64,000 nucleotides of DNA from Pseudomonadota bacterium (GCA_021324755.1 JAJPIL010000009.1:62001-126000); one strand, 5' to 3'. Positions 53,875 to 63,108 are shown, numbered from the stretch's first letter. The notes: a model not told the origin generated them from the sequence alone. Translations and numbers: made by a program.

Positions 53875-54927
53875 ATGCAACGATCGCAGGAAGCTTCGAC
53901 GACCTTGCCACAGGTGGAGAGCGCCCTGACCACGCCTAAGACAGCCATCGCCAGCACATTGAACCAATTGATGCACAAGCGCCTGCGCAAGTTCGTCGCC
54001 CAGCTGCCCAAGGTGCTCAGCGAAGAACATGCCGAAGCTGTACATGACCTGCGGGTAGCTAGCAGGCGGCTCCAACAAGTTATCGCTGCCCTGTTCCCCA
54101 AGCAGCGCTCGCCCCAGGCGCAAGAGGCGGTTCGTACACTTAAGCGGGCGCGGCGCGCAGTAGCGAAATGGCGGGACTGCGACGTCCTGCTCGAACTGGT
54201 CGACCGCAAGCTCAAGCGCCTGCGCAACGATGAGGAGCGCCTGGCATGGCAGTTTGTGCGCGATTACTTGCGCGAAAAGCGACTTAAAGCTATCGCACGA
54301 GCAAGAGACCGACTTGCCAGCCGGCGGCTACTCATGTTGGCGCAAGCGGTCAAAGAGCTCGAGCACCAAGCGCTTGAGACGTCCCGGGACGGGGCTCAAG
54401 GCCGGTCGCTTCATCCCACAATGGTAGATGGTGTGCGACGCGCGTGGGACTCCTGGCGCGAGGCGCTAGCATTGGCAGCTAAAAACGCCGACCCTGAAAG
54501 TCTTCACGCTTTTCGCATCCAGACTAAACGCTTGCGCTATCGGCTCGAACTAGCGCTCGAAGCCGGCACAGCAAATGCCTCATCCGCCCTGGCATGGCTG
54601 CGACATCTCCAGGACAGCCTCGGTCGGCTGCATGACCGCGACGAACTTGCTCGCATTGCGTCCAAGGCGCTCGCTCAACCCGACTTTCTGCTGAACCATC
54701 CTCGCGCTGCGAGCCAAATTCTACGAAAACTCGCGCAACAAAAGGTGGCTCAACGAGTCGAAGCCCAAAGGCTTATCAGCGAAGCGACGAAATGGGCTTC
54801 GGCGAATCACTTGAGCGACCTACTAAGCGCAGAGGACCAGCGGCACAGTGGCACCGAGCTATCCGAGCAACCAGACAAAAGCGCGCAGTCATCTGCCCAG
54901 GAAGCTAACATCAAGCCACAGTCTTGA
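53875..54927 (+). CDS. CHAD-domain protein
   Basis: A 350-residue all-helical protein made of a CHAD (conserved histidine alpha-helical) domain, with two related helical halves. Conserved His/Arg/Lys clusters are visible in AVHDLRVASRRLQQVIAAL and LHAFRIQTKRLRYRLELAL, and HDRDELARIASKAL near the end. CHAD domains bind polyphosphate through these basic surfaces. Its nearest neighbours are a Ppx gene (divergent) and a SixA gene (convergent), as is commonly reported for CHAD. It has no CYTH/TTM phosphatase domain fused to it. Start ATG at 53875. Confidence 0.9.
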   Translation: MQRSQEASTTLPQVESALTTPKTAIASTLNQLMHKRLRKFVAQLPKVLSEEHAEAVHDLRVASRRLQQVIAALFPKQRSPQAQEAVRTLKRARRAVAKWRDCDVLLELVDRKLKRLRNDEERLAWQFVRDYLREKRLKAIARARDRLASRRLLMLAQAVKELEHQALETSRDGAQGRSLHPTMVDGVRRAWDSWREALALAAKNADPESLHAFRIQTKRLRYRLELALEAGTANASSALAWLRHLQDSLGRLHDRDELARIASKALAQPDFLLNHPRAASQILRKLAQQKVAQRVEAQRLISEATKWASANHLSDLLSAEDQRHSGTELSEQPDKSAQSSAQEANIKPQS

Positions 54928-55166
54928 CGTCGTTAGGCCGGAAAAACAGAGAAGAGAACAACAGGAGCGCCAAGCGCGTTACACCCCTTTTCGCCCCTGT
55001 GACAAGACTTCCAGTACTGCCGTTGGCGTGTCTAAGTTTATGCCCGAGTTTTTACGGAGAAGCCTACACGACCCCGCAAGTTAATTAGCCATGACCTACG
55101 ACGAACACCACCGGCAACGGAGGACAACGCTCGAAGGCGAGCGCGCGCCAAAGATTCGGCCTTATT

Positions 55167-55667
55167 TCACTTTGCCAGCCGGCGCAGATGGCGCTGGGTC
55201 AACATCCAGCAAAGCTGGCCCGATCCAGGCTCGATACGTCGGGGAAGCTCGATCGCTACACAAGCGCCTTTTTTCAGCCTAAGGCGCAGCCTGTCGCTGG
55301 ACCCAGTAAGCAGAAGCGAGACGAGCTCGCCCAGTTGTGGCTCGTGGCCGACCACCGCCACGCTTTCATTACGGGCGTGGGGCGCAAGCGCCGTCAGAGC
55401 TTGCGTTGCTGGCACGCCGGTAGCCAAAGCCTCTACGACCTGCGGCGAGACATCGTCGCCATAGGCTTCCGCGATTAGCTTTGCGGTTTCAACCGCACGT
55501 ACCAGCGGACTTGTCAAAATCACGTCGAACTTAAGCCCCAGCGCCGCCATCCCCAGAGCAGCTTCTCGCATCTTTATCCGCCCGCGCGGGGTTAGCTTTC
55601 GAGCCTCGTCTGTCGCGCCGGAGCCAAGTTTTTCTGCCTGCGCGTGGCGCACTACATAGACCATCAT
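55167..55667 (-). CDS. SixA-type histidine phosphatase
   Basis: A 166-residue branch-2-like histidine phosphatase of the SixA group. It begins MVYVVRHAQAEKLGSGATDEARKLTPRGRIKM, with the phospho-His in RHA in place of the usual RHG. The second His lies in VAVVGHEPQLGELVSLL, and the ILTSPLVRAVETAKLIAEAYG segment is typical. SixA in E. coli dephosphorylates a phosphohistidine (ArcB/PTS-Ntr). In CHAD/Ppx neighbourhoods it may act on another phosphate donor. Start ATG at 55667. Confidence 0.85.
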   Translation of the reverse strand: MMVYVVRHAQAEKLGSGATDEARKLTPRGRIKMREAALGMAALGLKFDVILTSPLVRAVETAKLIAEAYGDDVSPQVVEALATGVPATQALTALAPHARNESVAVVGHEPQLGELVSLLLTGSSDRLRLRLKKGACVAIELPRRIEPGSGQLCWMLTQRHLRRLAK

Positions 55668-56008
55668 GGACGCATCGACGCTTTATAAACGGCGCTCGAA
55701 CACTCTACACCCCATTGCAACGCTCGTCCATCCAAGCGCCGCATATCATACGTTCATCGACATTCACCTTTCAACCGCCGCACATCCAACTCCCACGAGT
55801 TAGGCGCTGTGAGTCGAGCTCCAAACTCAGCGCTTTATGCCGCCATCTTGTAACGCCAGAACGGTCAGCATCCAGCTTTTATCTGCGCAGTCGCAAACGC
55901 TCTAATTATGGCGGCTACGGCGTACGATTTGGCAAGCTTCGGGCGCGATTTTTTCTTTAGGCTCCTTACGAGTCGGCGACGGTATACCTGAAGCTCGACT
56001 GTTTGGCT
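55668..56008. other. Intergenic region between sixA and the second TMK-like gene
   Basis: About 340 bp with no supported gene; the open frame 55715-55960 (+) is Arg/Ser-rich and unlike a protein. Both flanking genes are on the minus strand. It presumably carries the sixA promoter and any terminator of the TMK-like operon, but I identify neither. Confidence 0.35.
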
Positions 56009-56767
56009 TCAGTCTTGCGGCGCGTTCTCGGGAGAATCGTCCTCGGGCTTATGACTTCCAGCCGCGCGCAAGTATTCCAGAATATGCGCCCGAAGATCGT
56101 TCTGGACCTCCTCGATCGAGCGGCGAGCGTCGATCGTGATGAAGCCGAATTCGCGTGCAAGCCGCCTGTATTCCTCTATGAGACGGCTTTGATAGCGCAC
56201 GAAGGAGTCGAACAAGTCAGTGCCCAGCGCAAGATGCATCCCTGACTCCCAGTAATCCATCCCCTTGCCCTGCACGACGCGAGGAATCAGCGTCTCTACG
56301 TCGATGTCGAGATGAAGCACGAGGTCGGGCAAAAGCGCCATGCCAAAAAGCCCGCGCGTCCATTGCGGGTCGGCACCCATCACGGTATTGCGCGCAAACG
56401 CGGTGTACATGTAGCGGTCAGCGATCACGATAAAGCCCGCTTGCAGAGCCGGCAAAATTTCATGTTCGAGCCGATCGGCAAAGTCAGCGGCGTAAAGCAA
56501 ACTAAACGTCGTGACGGTGAGCTGATGGCCGGCCTTGGCCTGATTGATGGTTTCGTGCAGCAGCGGAGAGCGAGTCCATCCAGTATTGCTTACCGCATAA
56601 CCCTCCACTTCCAGCCAAGGCCGCAGCAGTTCGATCTGGGTGGAACGCCCTACCCCGTCGGTGCCCTCGATAACGATGAGATGCCCGCGTAAAGGTTTCT
56701 GCGGCAGATAGGGCATCCCATATCCGTACCAGGTTTTACCGCGTTTGCCAGACGATGCCATTGCCAT
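56009..56767 (-). CDS. Thymidylate-kinase-like protein with Arg in place of P-loop Lys
   Basis: A 252-residue P-loop kinase-fold protein. The Walker A reads IEGTDGVGRSTQIELLRPW: the invariant Lys is replaced by Arg41. The TMK-type DR[YF] motif is present (IADRYMYTAFARN), and a TTFSLLYAADFADRL helix matches. The bacterial TMK signature TREPGGT is missing; NTGWTRSPLLHETI stands there. It is preceded by, and overlaps by 32 nt, the similar 56736 gene. The true start may be the ATG at 56716 (residue 18). It may be catalytically altered or may pair with its paralogue. The substrate is unknown. Confidence 0.75.
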   Translation of the reverse strand: MAMASSGKRGKTWYGYGMPYLPQKPLRGHLIVIEGTDGVGRSTQIELLRPWLEVEGYAVSNTGWTRSPLLHETINQAKAGHQLTVTTFSLLYAADFADRLEHEILPALQAGFIVIADRYMYTAFARNTVMGADPQWTRGLFGMALLPDLVLHLDIDVETLIPRVVQGKGMDYWESGMHLALGTDLFDSFVRYQSRLIEEYRRLAREFGFITIDARRSIEEVQNDLRAHILEYLRAAGSHKPEDDSPENAPQD

Positions 56768-57608
56768 TTTTTGCGCGGGCCTGGTCGTAATCTCGAAGCA
56801 CCTCTCTCACCATGCGCCGCACCTGGCGCTGCTGGTCAAGGATCTCAGCCGTAGCGTCAATCGTACGCATTCCGAACTCTACCACTAGCTCGTCGTAAAG
56901 CTTAAGCACGCGCTCTTGAAACAAGGCGAAACTCTCCACCGGATCGGACGACAGGCCGAGATCCATCCCCGCCTCGTGATACTTGAGCTTGGCTCTCCCA
57001 GCCAGAAGCCTCTCCAGCGACACCTGAATCGGCACGCGGAAATAAATCGTCAGGTCCGGCCGCAACGCGAAGCTGTAAACTTCGCGTACCCATTCGGGAT
57101 GCACACCGCGGGCAACGTCCCGAGCAAACGCAGTGTAAGCGTACCGGTCCGAGAGCACGATCATGCCAGCCTTGAGCGGGGGCAAAATGTTGTAAGTTAG
57201 ACGGTCGGCAAAATCCACCGCATGCAGCAAGCTGAACGTTGTGGGGGTAAGAAGATTCTTCTTTTTTCCGCGACGAAGCGACTGACGCACCAGGCGCGAA
57301 GAGTTCCACTCCGTGAAACGTACCGGATAGCCTTGCGCGCGAAGCCAGCGTTCAAGAAGAACTAGCTGGGTCGATTTGCCTGACCCATCGATACCTTCAA
57401 CCGCAATTAACCTGCCCGGGTAGGGATGGGGGCGATAAAGCAAACTTCTGCGCTTCTCTTGCGCGCTCTCCAACTGCTCACCCGACGAGTCGTGCACCGA
57501 CGCTGACCGCGCTTGGTCCGGCAAAGAACCTGGCTCGCCCACCGTAGTTTGGTTTTCGCTGTCTCGGATTTCCGTCCCCATTGCCTGACGTTGGCCCCTC
57601 TCCTCCAT
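56736..57608 (-). CDS. Thymidylate-kinase-like protein (intact P-loop)
   Basis: A P-loop kinase-fold protein of about 290 residues. The Walker A IAVEGIDGSGKSTQLVLLERWL is canonical, and the DR[YF] motif is VLSDRYAYTAFARD. As in its neighbour, the TREPGGT motif is absent (FTEWNSSRLVRQSLRRGKKKN instead), so it is probably not a housekeeping dTMP kinase. The two proteins share the TTFSLLxAxDFADRL block and similar length, suggesting tandem duplication. The open frame reaches 57704; the ATG at 57608 is chosen, though 57581 is possible. It sits next to PPGK-like, SixA, CHAD and Ppx genes, so a polyphosphate link is possible. Confidence 0.78.
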   Translation of the reverse strand: MEERGQRQAMGTEIRDSENQTTVGEPGSLPDQARSASVHDSSGEQLESAQEKRRSLLYRPHPYPGRLIAVEGIDGSGKSTQLVLLERWLRAQGYPVRFTEWNSSRLVRQSLRRGKKKNLLTPTTFSLLHAVDFADRLTYNILPPLKAGMIVLSDRYAYTAFARDVARGVHPEWVREVYSFALRPDLTIYFRVPIQVSLERLLAGRAKLKYHEAGMDLGLSSDPVESFALFQERVLKLYDELVVEFGMRTIDATAEILDQQRQVRRMVREVLRDYDQARAKNGNGIVWQTR

Positions 57609-57971
57609 TGTGCCGCAAGACAGAGCTCGCTTACTGTGGCTGGCATCACCGGCACACTGTGGAGGACCGGGCCCGCAGGAAGCGATATTGCAAACTAAAT
57701 TCAATCATACATCGGAAGGCACGTCTAGGACACTCGCGTAAAATTGGCAGATTTAGCCTAATCGCCCTTTATTGAAGCCTTTCCTTTACCGCTGGACCGC
57801 CAGACCTCGGCTTAGCGCACGCCGATACTGCAGTACATTGTAGCTTTTGAGCCAAACCCAAATCGAACTAGCAACGGTAAGTTCACGGGACTGCTTACCC
57901 CACAATTAACCCAGGGACCTCTCACGCTCGCTTGAATATGCCCGTAGCTGCAGGCTTTTTACGTGGCTTCC

Positions 57972-58832
57972 TTACGCTTGGTGACCGAATGGCCCTGATT
58001 CCCTGGTTTCCGTCCCAACCGCCGTCGATGCGACCGATGACGAGGCAGACGTAAGATGCTTGAGACCTTCCTTCATATTCTTAACTTTGCGCCCCTGGAC
58101 AGCAGGTCGACGGTCACCTCGCTCGCGCCAAAGAGCAATACCGCCCAGCAATCCACTGATGTTATCGATCACCTGAACGTTAGGCGGCAATGCAAACGAT
58201 ATATACTTCGTGTTGCCGCCGCCCAGATATAAGCGGTCGTAGTTAAACGTGCGACTAAGGTCGTCGATCGCTTCGCGAAGCAGTTTGTTCCATTTGCTCT
58301 TTCCTTTCTTTTTGAGGGCGCGCTTGCCGAGCTCCTCCTCGTACGTTTTTCCTTTGTGGAACGGATGGTGGCCGATCTCGAGGGGAACGGGTCGACCATC
58401 GTCGAAAAGCACTGACCCAACTCCGGTGCCGAGCGTGATCACGAGTTCAACGCCTCGGCCACTTACAGCAGCAAGTCCCTGCACCACGGCGTCATTGGCC
58501 ACGCGCACAGGGCATCTAAATTTCTTCTCCAGCGCCCTGGCCAGATCGAATCCCTTCCACCCTTCGCCGAGATTCGGAGCAGTATATACAACGCCGTCCT
58601 TGACTACTCCAGGAAAGCCGACCGAAATGCGGTCGAACCCCGCTTGAGCTTTGGCGAGTTTTGCGATCGCGCGAACAACTTTCTTCGGCGTGGCGTTTTT
58701 CGGCGTTCGCACGCGCAAGCGCTCGCTTATCGGCTGCCCGCGTTCGTCAAGCAGCACAGCCTTGATTCCGCTTCCGCCAACGTCTACCGCAAGCGTGCGA
58801 AGCAGCGCAGAGACAGGTTCGGGAGCAACCAT
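57972..58832 (-). CDS. ROK-family kinase, polyphosphate-glucokinase-like
   Basis: A 286-residue sugar kinase-fold protein. The phosphate-1 loop is LAVDVGGSGIKAVLLDERG; the catalytic Asp lies in VRVANDAVVQGLAAVSG; the GTG block is VITLGTGVGSVLFDDG. EIGHHPFHKGKTYEEELGKRALKKKGKSKWNK resembles the insert of bacterial polyphosphate glucokinases, and the zinc-binding motif of typical ROK proteins is missing. The C-terminal 50 residues are Ser/Lys-rich and probably disordered. Phosphorylation of glucose from polyphosphate or ATP is inferred. Start ATG at 58832. It lies beside the other polyphosphate-related genes. Confidence 0.78.
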   Translation of the reverse strand: MVAPEPVSALLRTLAVDVGGSGIKAVLLDERGQPISERLRVRTPKNATPKKVVRAIAKLAKAQAGFDRISVGFPGVVKDGVVYTAPNLGEGWKGFDLARALEKKFRCPVRVANDAVVQGLAAVSGRGVELVITLGTGVGSVLFDDGRPVPLEIGHHPFHKGKTYEEELGKRALKKKGKSKWNKLLREAIDDLSRTFNYDRLYLGGGNTKYISFALPPNVQVIDNISGLLGGIALWRERGDRRPAVQGRKVKNMKEGLKHLTSASSSVASTAVGTETRESGPFGHQA

Positions 58833-59077
58833 GGCGTTTTACCCCTCAAAGAAACCTACCGTTGCTAACTTGCTTCCACGCTACTCCGAAGTTTGCGCGT
58901 CTTGCAACGCCTCTCTCTCGAGTTGCAAAAGATGTTGGGCGACGTCGCGATGAGATGAACCTTGAATTACAGAGCCGAACGTACAAGCAAGGCCGCAGGT
59001 TAGACGAAACAGGAGTTATGACGTCGTTTGGGGCGGCGCGGCTTGTATCCCGCCGAATTCACCTTGACAGCCAAAGG

Positions 59078-60118
59078 TCAGGTGGCGACTTTGGCCAAAG
59101 CCAAGGCAAATTGCCCAGCGCTGTCTTCGAACCAGCCACACAAGCGCATGCTCGCCGCCTGAAACATTTCAAGCACCGAGCGACGGGTGAACTTATAGCA
59201 GTTCTCCGTCCAGATCCTATCGCCTGGGGCAAAATGCACTGTCAGCTCGATTGCGCGCACGCGCACCGTTTGCTCGCATCGCGACACCAGATGCATTTCA
59301 ACGCGCGTGTACTCCGGGTTATAGAAAGCCAGGTGGTCGAAAGCCTCGGGCTCGAAGTTCGCCTTGAGCATTCGATTCACCGCAAGCAAGATGTTCCGAT
59401 TGAAGGCTGCAGTGACATGGGCGGAATCATTGTAAGCTTTTTCAAGAATCCTAGAATCTTTAACTAAATCCAACCCGATGAGTAACTGGCCATCCGGACC
59501 AATCAAGTTTCGCAGCTCCAAAAGCAATCGGATACGGTTTTCAGCTTCAAGGTTCCCCAATGTGCTGCCAAAGAAGACCGCGAGGCGGCGACCCCGAGGC
59601 GGCGGCACTCGCACGAGCTCGCGTTCAAAATCTCCCACGATCGCATGAACTGTCAACCACGGATAGTCGTCGAGCAACTCAAGGGCGCTCTGCTCCAAGG
59701 CGCGTGCGCTGATGTCTATCGGAATGTAGCGAATTTCGCGCCCCGAAGGCTTGAACGCATCGAGAAGGTAACGTATTTTGGTCGTTCCCCCAGCGCCGAG
59801 CTCGACAATATCGACCGGCGCGACGTTTTTGATAAGCACAGGAGCAAGGGCATGTAAGATCGAACACTCGGCACGGGTAAGATAATATTCGGGTAAACGG
59901 GTGATCTGATCGAAGAGCTCGACGCCTGCGTCGTCGTAAAAGTATCTAGGCGGCAGAAATCTGGGGAAACTCGTAAGGCCTCGCAAGACATCCCGAGCCA
60001 TCAGCGCGCGCAGCGAATCTTCGTCGAGATAAGTGTCGCACTGGTAGCGGGAGGCGAAATATAGGCTCTTACGCCGATCGCCGGGCGCGCGCTCCTTTTG
60101 AAGAGAAGATTTGCTCAC
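59078..60118 (-). CDS. egtD: L-histidine N-alpha-methyltransferase EgtD
   Basis: A 346-residue SAM-dependent methyltransferase that makes hercynine (N-alpha-trimethyl-histidine), the first step of ergothioneine synthesis. ASRYQCDTYLDEDSLRALMARDVLRGL is a family N-terminal block, then TRLPEYYLTRAE, DIVELGAGGTTKIRYLLDA (SAM loop) and VFFGSTLGNLEAENR. It starts 23 bp after egtB on the same strand. EgtA, EgtC and EgtE are not present; the pathway may be the shorter type, or the remaining steps may be elsewhere. Start ATG at 60118. Confidence 0.95.
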   Translation of the reverse strand: MSKSSLQKERAPGDRRKSLYFASRYQCDTYLDEDSLRALMARDVLRGLTSFPRFLPPRYFYDDAGVELFDQITRLPEYYLTRAECSILHALAPVLIKNVAPVDIVELGAGGTTKIRYLLDAFKPSGREIRYIPIDISARALEQSALELLDDYPWLTVHAIVGDFERELVRVPPPRGRRLAVFFGSTLGNLEAENRIRLLLELRNLIGPDGQLLIGLDLVKDSRILEKAYNDSAHVTAAFNRNILLAVNRMLKANFEPEAFDHLAFYNPEYTRVEMHLVSRCEQTVRVRAIELTVHFAPGDRIWTENCYKFTRRSVLEMFQAASMRLCGWFEDSAGQFALALAKVAT

Positions 60119-60141
60119 TTCGCCCTTTCGCTATTTTGCCT

Positions 60142-61434
60142 TTAAGCATCCTGAGCGAGCCGAAGCCCCGAGAATTGCCAGCGCGCGTCGTGCGGGAAAA
60201 AGTTGCGGTAAGTCAAACGAACATGGGAGGGTGGCGTTGCCCACGAAGCGCCCCGCAATACCATCTGATTCACCATAAACTTGCCGTTGTACTCGCCAAG
60301 ACCGTCGGGCCAAGGGCGAAATCCGGGATACGGAACGTAAGGGCTTCGCGTCCACTGCCACACGAGGCCGACCATCTGCTCGAGCGCGCCCGCCCCACGG
60401 GCAGTGCGTTCTGGCCGCGCAGCGTCGCATGTGCGAGCGTCGACCATCGCCTGATGCCATAGACGCGCGGCGACCTCCCACTCCTGTTCGGTCGGCAGAC
60501 GAGCACCTGCCCATCGCGCGTAAGCGTCAGCTTCATAATAACTCAGATGGCAAACAAAGTCCTCGTCCCTGAGCGGGGCCATACCGTTCATGGTATAGAC
60601 CCACCACTGCTCGCCGCGCCTCTCCCAGTAAAGAGGCGCTTGCCAACCAGCTTTCTGCACTAGATTCCATCCATCAGCAAGCCAAAAGCGCCAATCTTGG
60701 TAGCCACCAGCCTCGACAAATTCGCGAAACTCGCCGTTGGTGACCAAGCGCGAAGCGAGGCGAAACGGGCGTAAATATACCTGGTGAGCGGGGCATTCGT
60801 TATCGAACGCAAAGCTGTCCCCGGCGTGACCCACTGTGTATACGCCGCCGTCAAACTCGATCCATCGAAGCTCGGACGGCGAGATACTGCGGGGCTCGAC
60901 CGCGCCGTAAGCTGGTCGGAGCGGGTTAGTCCACAAATTGTACTTGATGTCGGTAACGATTAGTTCCTGATGTTGTTGCTCGTGATGCATGCCAATCCAT
61001 ATCAGCGAGCCCACTTCGGCTAGCTCGTCCGGTCTAGCTCGCTCCAAGAGCTCTTGCATAGCCTTATCGACGCGAGCGCGGTACGAGTAAACCTGCGCCA
61101 CCGTGGGGCGCGAGAGCAGTCCACGCGCTGGCCGATAATACTGCGGTCCGACGGCGTTGTAGTACGAATTGAAGATGAACTGATAAGCGTCGTCGACCGG
61201 CCGGTAGCCGTTCAGGTATCGTCTCAGTACGAACGTCTCAAAAAACCAGGAGACGTGACCGAGATGCCATTTCGTGGGGCTCACATCAGGCATCGCCTGC
61301 AGCATGTAGTCGTCGGGCTCGAGCGGCTCGCACAATCGCTCCGTGGCCCGGCGCACATCAAGATACGCTTCTAGCAACGAATCCCTGGAGGAGGGAACAT
61401 CAGCAAAAAGCAATTTCGTATCCATCGTACGCAT
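60142..61434 (-). CDS. egtB: Ergothioneine biosynthesis iron(II) sulfoxide synthase EgtB
   Basis: A 430-residue two-domain enzyme. The N-terminal DinB_2 half holds the iron ligands: HLGHVSWFFETF and the HX3HXE motif in GMHHEQQHQELI. The C-terminal half is a formylglycine-generating-enzyme-like domain (WEVAARLWHQAM, then RGASWATPPSHVRLTYRNFFPHDARWQFSGLRLAQD). It joins hercynine to gamma-glutamyl-cysteine or cysteine with O2. The first Met and the fourth (61425) are both possible starts. It precedes egtD by 23 bp; the pair is a compact ergothioneine operon. Confidence 0.94.
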   Translation of the reverse strand: MRTMDTKLLFADVPSSRDSLLEAYLDVRRATERLCEPLEPDDYMLQAMPDVSPTKWHLGHVSWFFETFVLRRYLNGYRPVDDAYQFIFNSYYNAVGPQYYRPARGLLSRPTVAQVYSYRARVDKAMQELLERARPDELAEVGSLIWIGMHHEQQHQELIVTDIKYNLWTNPLRPAYGAVEPRSISPSELRWIEFDGGVYTVGHAGDSFAFDNECPAHQVYLRPFRLASRLVTNGEFREFVEAGGYQDWRFWLADGWNLVQKAGWQAPLYWERRGEQWWVYTMNGMAPLRDEDFVCHLSYYEADAYARWAGARLPTEQEWEVAARLWHQAMVDARTCDAARPERTARGAGALEQMVGLVWQWTRSPYVPYPGFRPWPDGLGEYNGKFMVNQMVLRGASWATPPSHVRLTYRNFFPHDARWQFSGLRLAQDA

Positions 61435-61844
61435 TCACCCCAAGCGCGGGCCTTCGCTTGCGTCAGCATCTGGGATGGGAAGCAACCGGTAATGAGAGCG
61501 CCCTACACTCCGCTCATTGAGATCAGCGTGCCTTAAAGCGCAGAGGCCGCGCAATAGGCAGAAGCATTGCGTGTCGGCGCTCGACAAGCGGTTCATGGCG
61601 GCAAAGGCTCGCTTCTAGCGCATTCAGTGTCGGTGCGACCTGTCAGCGACTGGAACTCGGCGAGAAATTAAGATCGGTCAACATCCCGGCAAGCATCCTC
61701 GGCAAGTTGCGAGAAAGAGACCGTTAAAAAAGAGGTATCGCTACGGACATGAAAGCCCCAAACGCACCGGGCGCGGTTTCCCAACATGAGGCGGTTTGTT
61801 AATTGGTTCGGAAGAGCTACGCCACAAAGGAAGTCCGAGAAATA
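61435..61844. other. Intergenic region between egtB and the CobD-like gene
   Basis: About 410 bp, divergent. No gene is supported. I searched for a cobalamin riboswitch because of the CobD-like gene; a GGGAAGCAACCGGT stretch near 61478 resembles part of one but the conserved GCCACTG box is absent, so I do not call it. Nothing else was recognised. Confidence 0.4.
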
Positions 61845-62972
61845 ATGAGGATTCCAATAGATCGCGTCCACGGCGGCAACAGAGCCCCGGGCGTCGTCGA
61901 CTTCAGTATCAGCGTCAATCCTTTCGGCCCACCCGCAGAAGCGTTGCAAACCATTTGCGAGAGCGCTCACGAGGTGGCTTTCTATCCCTCGCCTTACAGC
62001 GAGGCGCTGGTTGGCGCGATTGCTAGACGCAACGGCCTTGATCCGAGCGAAATTCTGGTAGGCAACGGCTCGACGCAGCTTATCTATCTGCTCGCGCGCG
62101 TGCTAGCTCCAGAAGTAGCGTTCGTGGCAATTCCAACGTTTAGCGAGATCGCCAACGCGCTTTGGTGCGCGCGCTGCGCGGTCGAAGGCTTGATACTTGC
62201 TCGCGAGCGCAACTTCGAGCTCGCCGAGACAGACGTCGAGTTCGCTTTGAAGCGCGGGGCACAGGCAATTTTTATCGGCAGACCGAACAGTCCCACCGGC
62301 AGCCTGCTCAAGCTTGCCGCGGCCCGCAGGATCGCGGCGTTATGCGAGCGTTATCGCGCCTGGTGTGTTTTCGACGAGGCCTTTATCGACTTCGTTCACG
62401 AAAAGCAATCGTGTGTCACTTTATGCCGTGAATTCCCCAGGGTCATCGTTTTGCGCTCGCTGACCAAGATATTTACGCTTCCCGGTCTGCGTGTCGGCTA
62501 CTGTGTCGGCGCTCGCGACGTTATAGGGCGAATGCGCGAGGCGCTGGAACCATGGTCGGTAAATGTGCTCGCCGAACTGGTAGCGCTCAAATGCCTTGAG
62601 ATAGAAGGCGCTTTCGTCGCACAGACGCGCAATCTAATACATCGAGAGCGGCAGTTTCTCCAGCGTAGCCTTGGGCAGATCGGTGGGATAAGAGTTTATT
62701 CGTCGTGCGCCAACTTTCTCATGTTCGAGGTAGACTGCGAAGACCGGCGTGGAAACTTCGGGCGTTACATGCTCGAGCACGGCGTCGCGGTGCGCGATTT
62801 GCGGACTCTGCCAGGATGCGGTCCCGGAATGTACCGAATCGGAGTACGCTTGCGTCAAGACAACGAGCGTTTTCTTGCTGTCGTCCAGAGTTACTTCCAT
62901 TCTCACCCGGTCAGCCTTTCGGTCTCCCAGACCGGGCCGGTGTCCAGGTCGGAACTTCGAGGCGATCTCTGA
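61845..62972 (+). CDS. Class I PLP aminotransferase, CobD-like (threonine-phosphate decarboxylase type)
   Basis: A 375-residue fold-type I PLP protein. It opens with VHGGNRAPGVVDFSISVNPFGPP, the HGGN...DFS.N.NP..P block of CobD and close relatives, followed by LVGNGSTQLIYLLARVL and IGRPNSPTGSLLKLA. The PLP Lys is in LRSLTKIFTLPGLRVGYCVG. CobD makes (R)-1-amino-2-propanol phosphate for cobalamin; histidinol-phosphate aminotransferases are related and remain an alternative. The ATG at 61845 is preferred (AAGGAAG upstream), although the frame extends to TTG at 61803. No other cobalamin genes are in the window. Confidence 0.8.
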   Translation: MRIPIDRVHGGNRAPGVVDFSISVNPFGPPAEALQTICESAHEVAFYPSPYSEALVGAIARRNGLDPSEILVGNGSTQLIYLLARVLAPEVAFVAIPTFSEIANALWCARCAVEGLILARERNFELAETDVEFALKRGAQAIFIGRPNSPTGSLLKLAAARRIAALCERYRAWCVFDEAFIDFVHEKQSCVTLCREFPRVIVLRSLTKIFTLPGLRVGYCVGARDVIGRMREALEPWSVNVLAELVALKCLEIEGAFVAQTRNLIHRERQFLQRSLGQIGGIRVYSSCANFLMFEVDCEDRRGNFGRYMLEHGVAVRDLRTLPGCGPGMYRIGVRLRQDNERFLAVVQSYFHSHPVSLSVSQTGPVSRSELRGDL

Positions 62973-63108
62973 TAGCAAAACAATCGTCGTCCCATCCGCT
63001 GCTGCAATAAATCGCCCAATAATCAGGCGCCCTGGCTCAAAATTCGATAGCGCCGCTACATCTTTTCGCGGGTTACGCTGAAAGGTCATAAAGCTTTCGA
63101 GACAACGC

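Noticed and set aside
61470..61520. Cobalamin-riboswitch-like stretch before the CobD-like gene
   Set aside because: A GGGAAGCAACCGGT run resembles one conserved segment, but the GCCACTG box and the rest of the core are absent.
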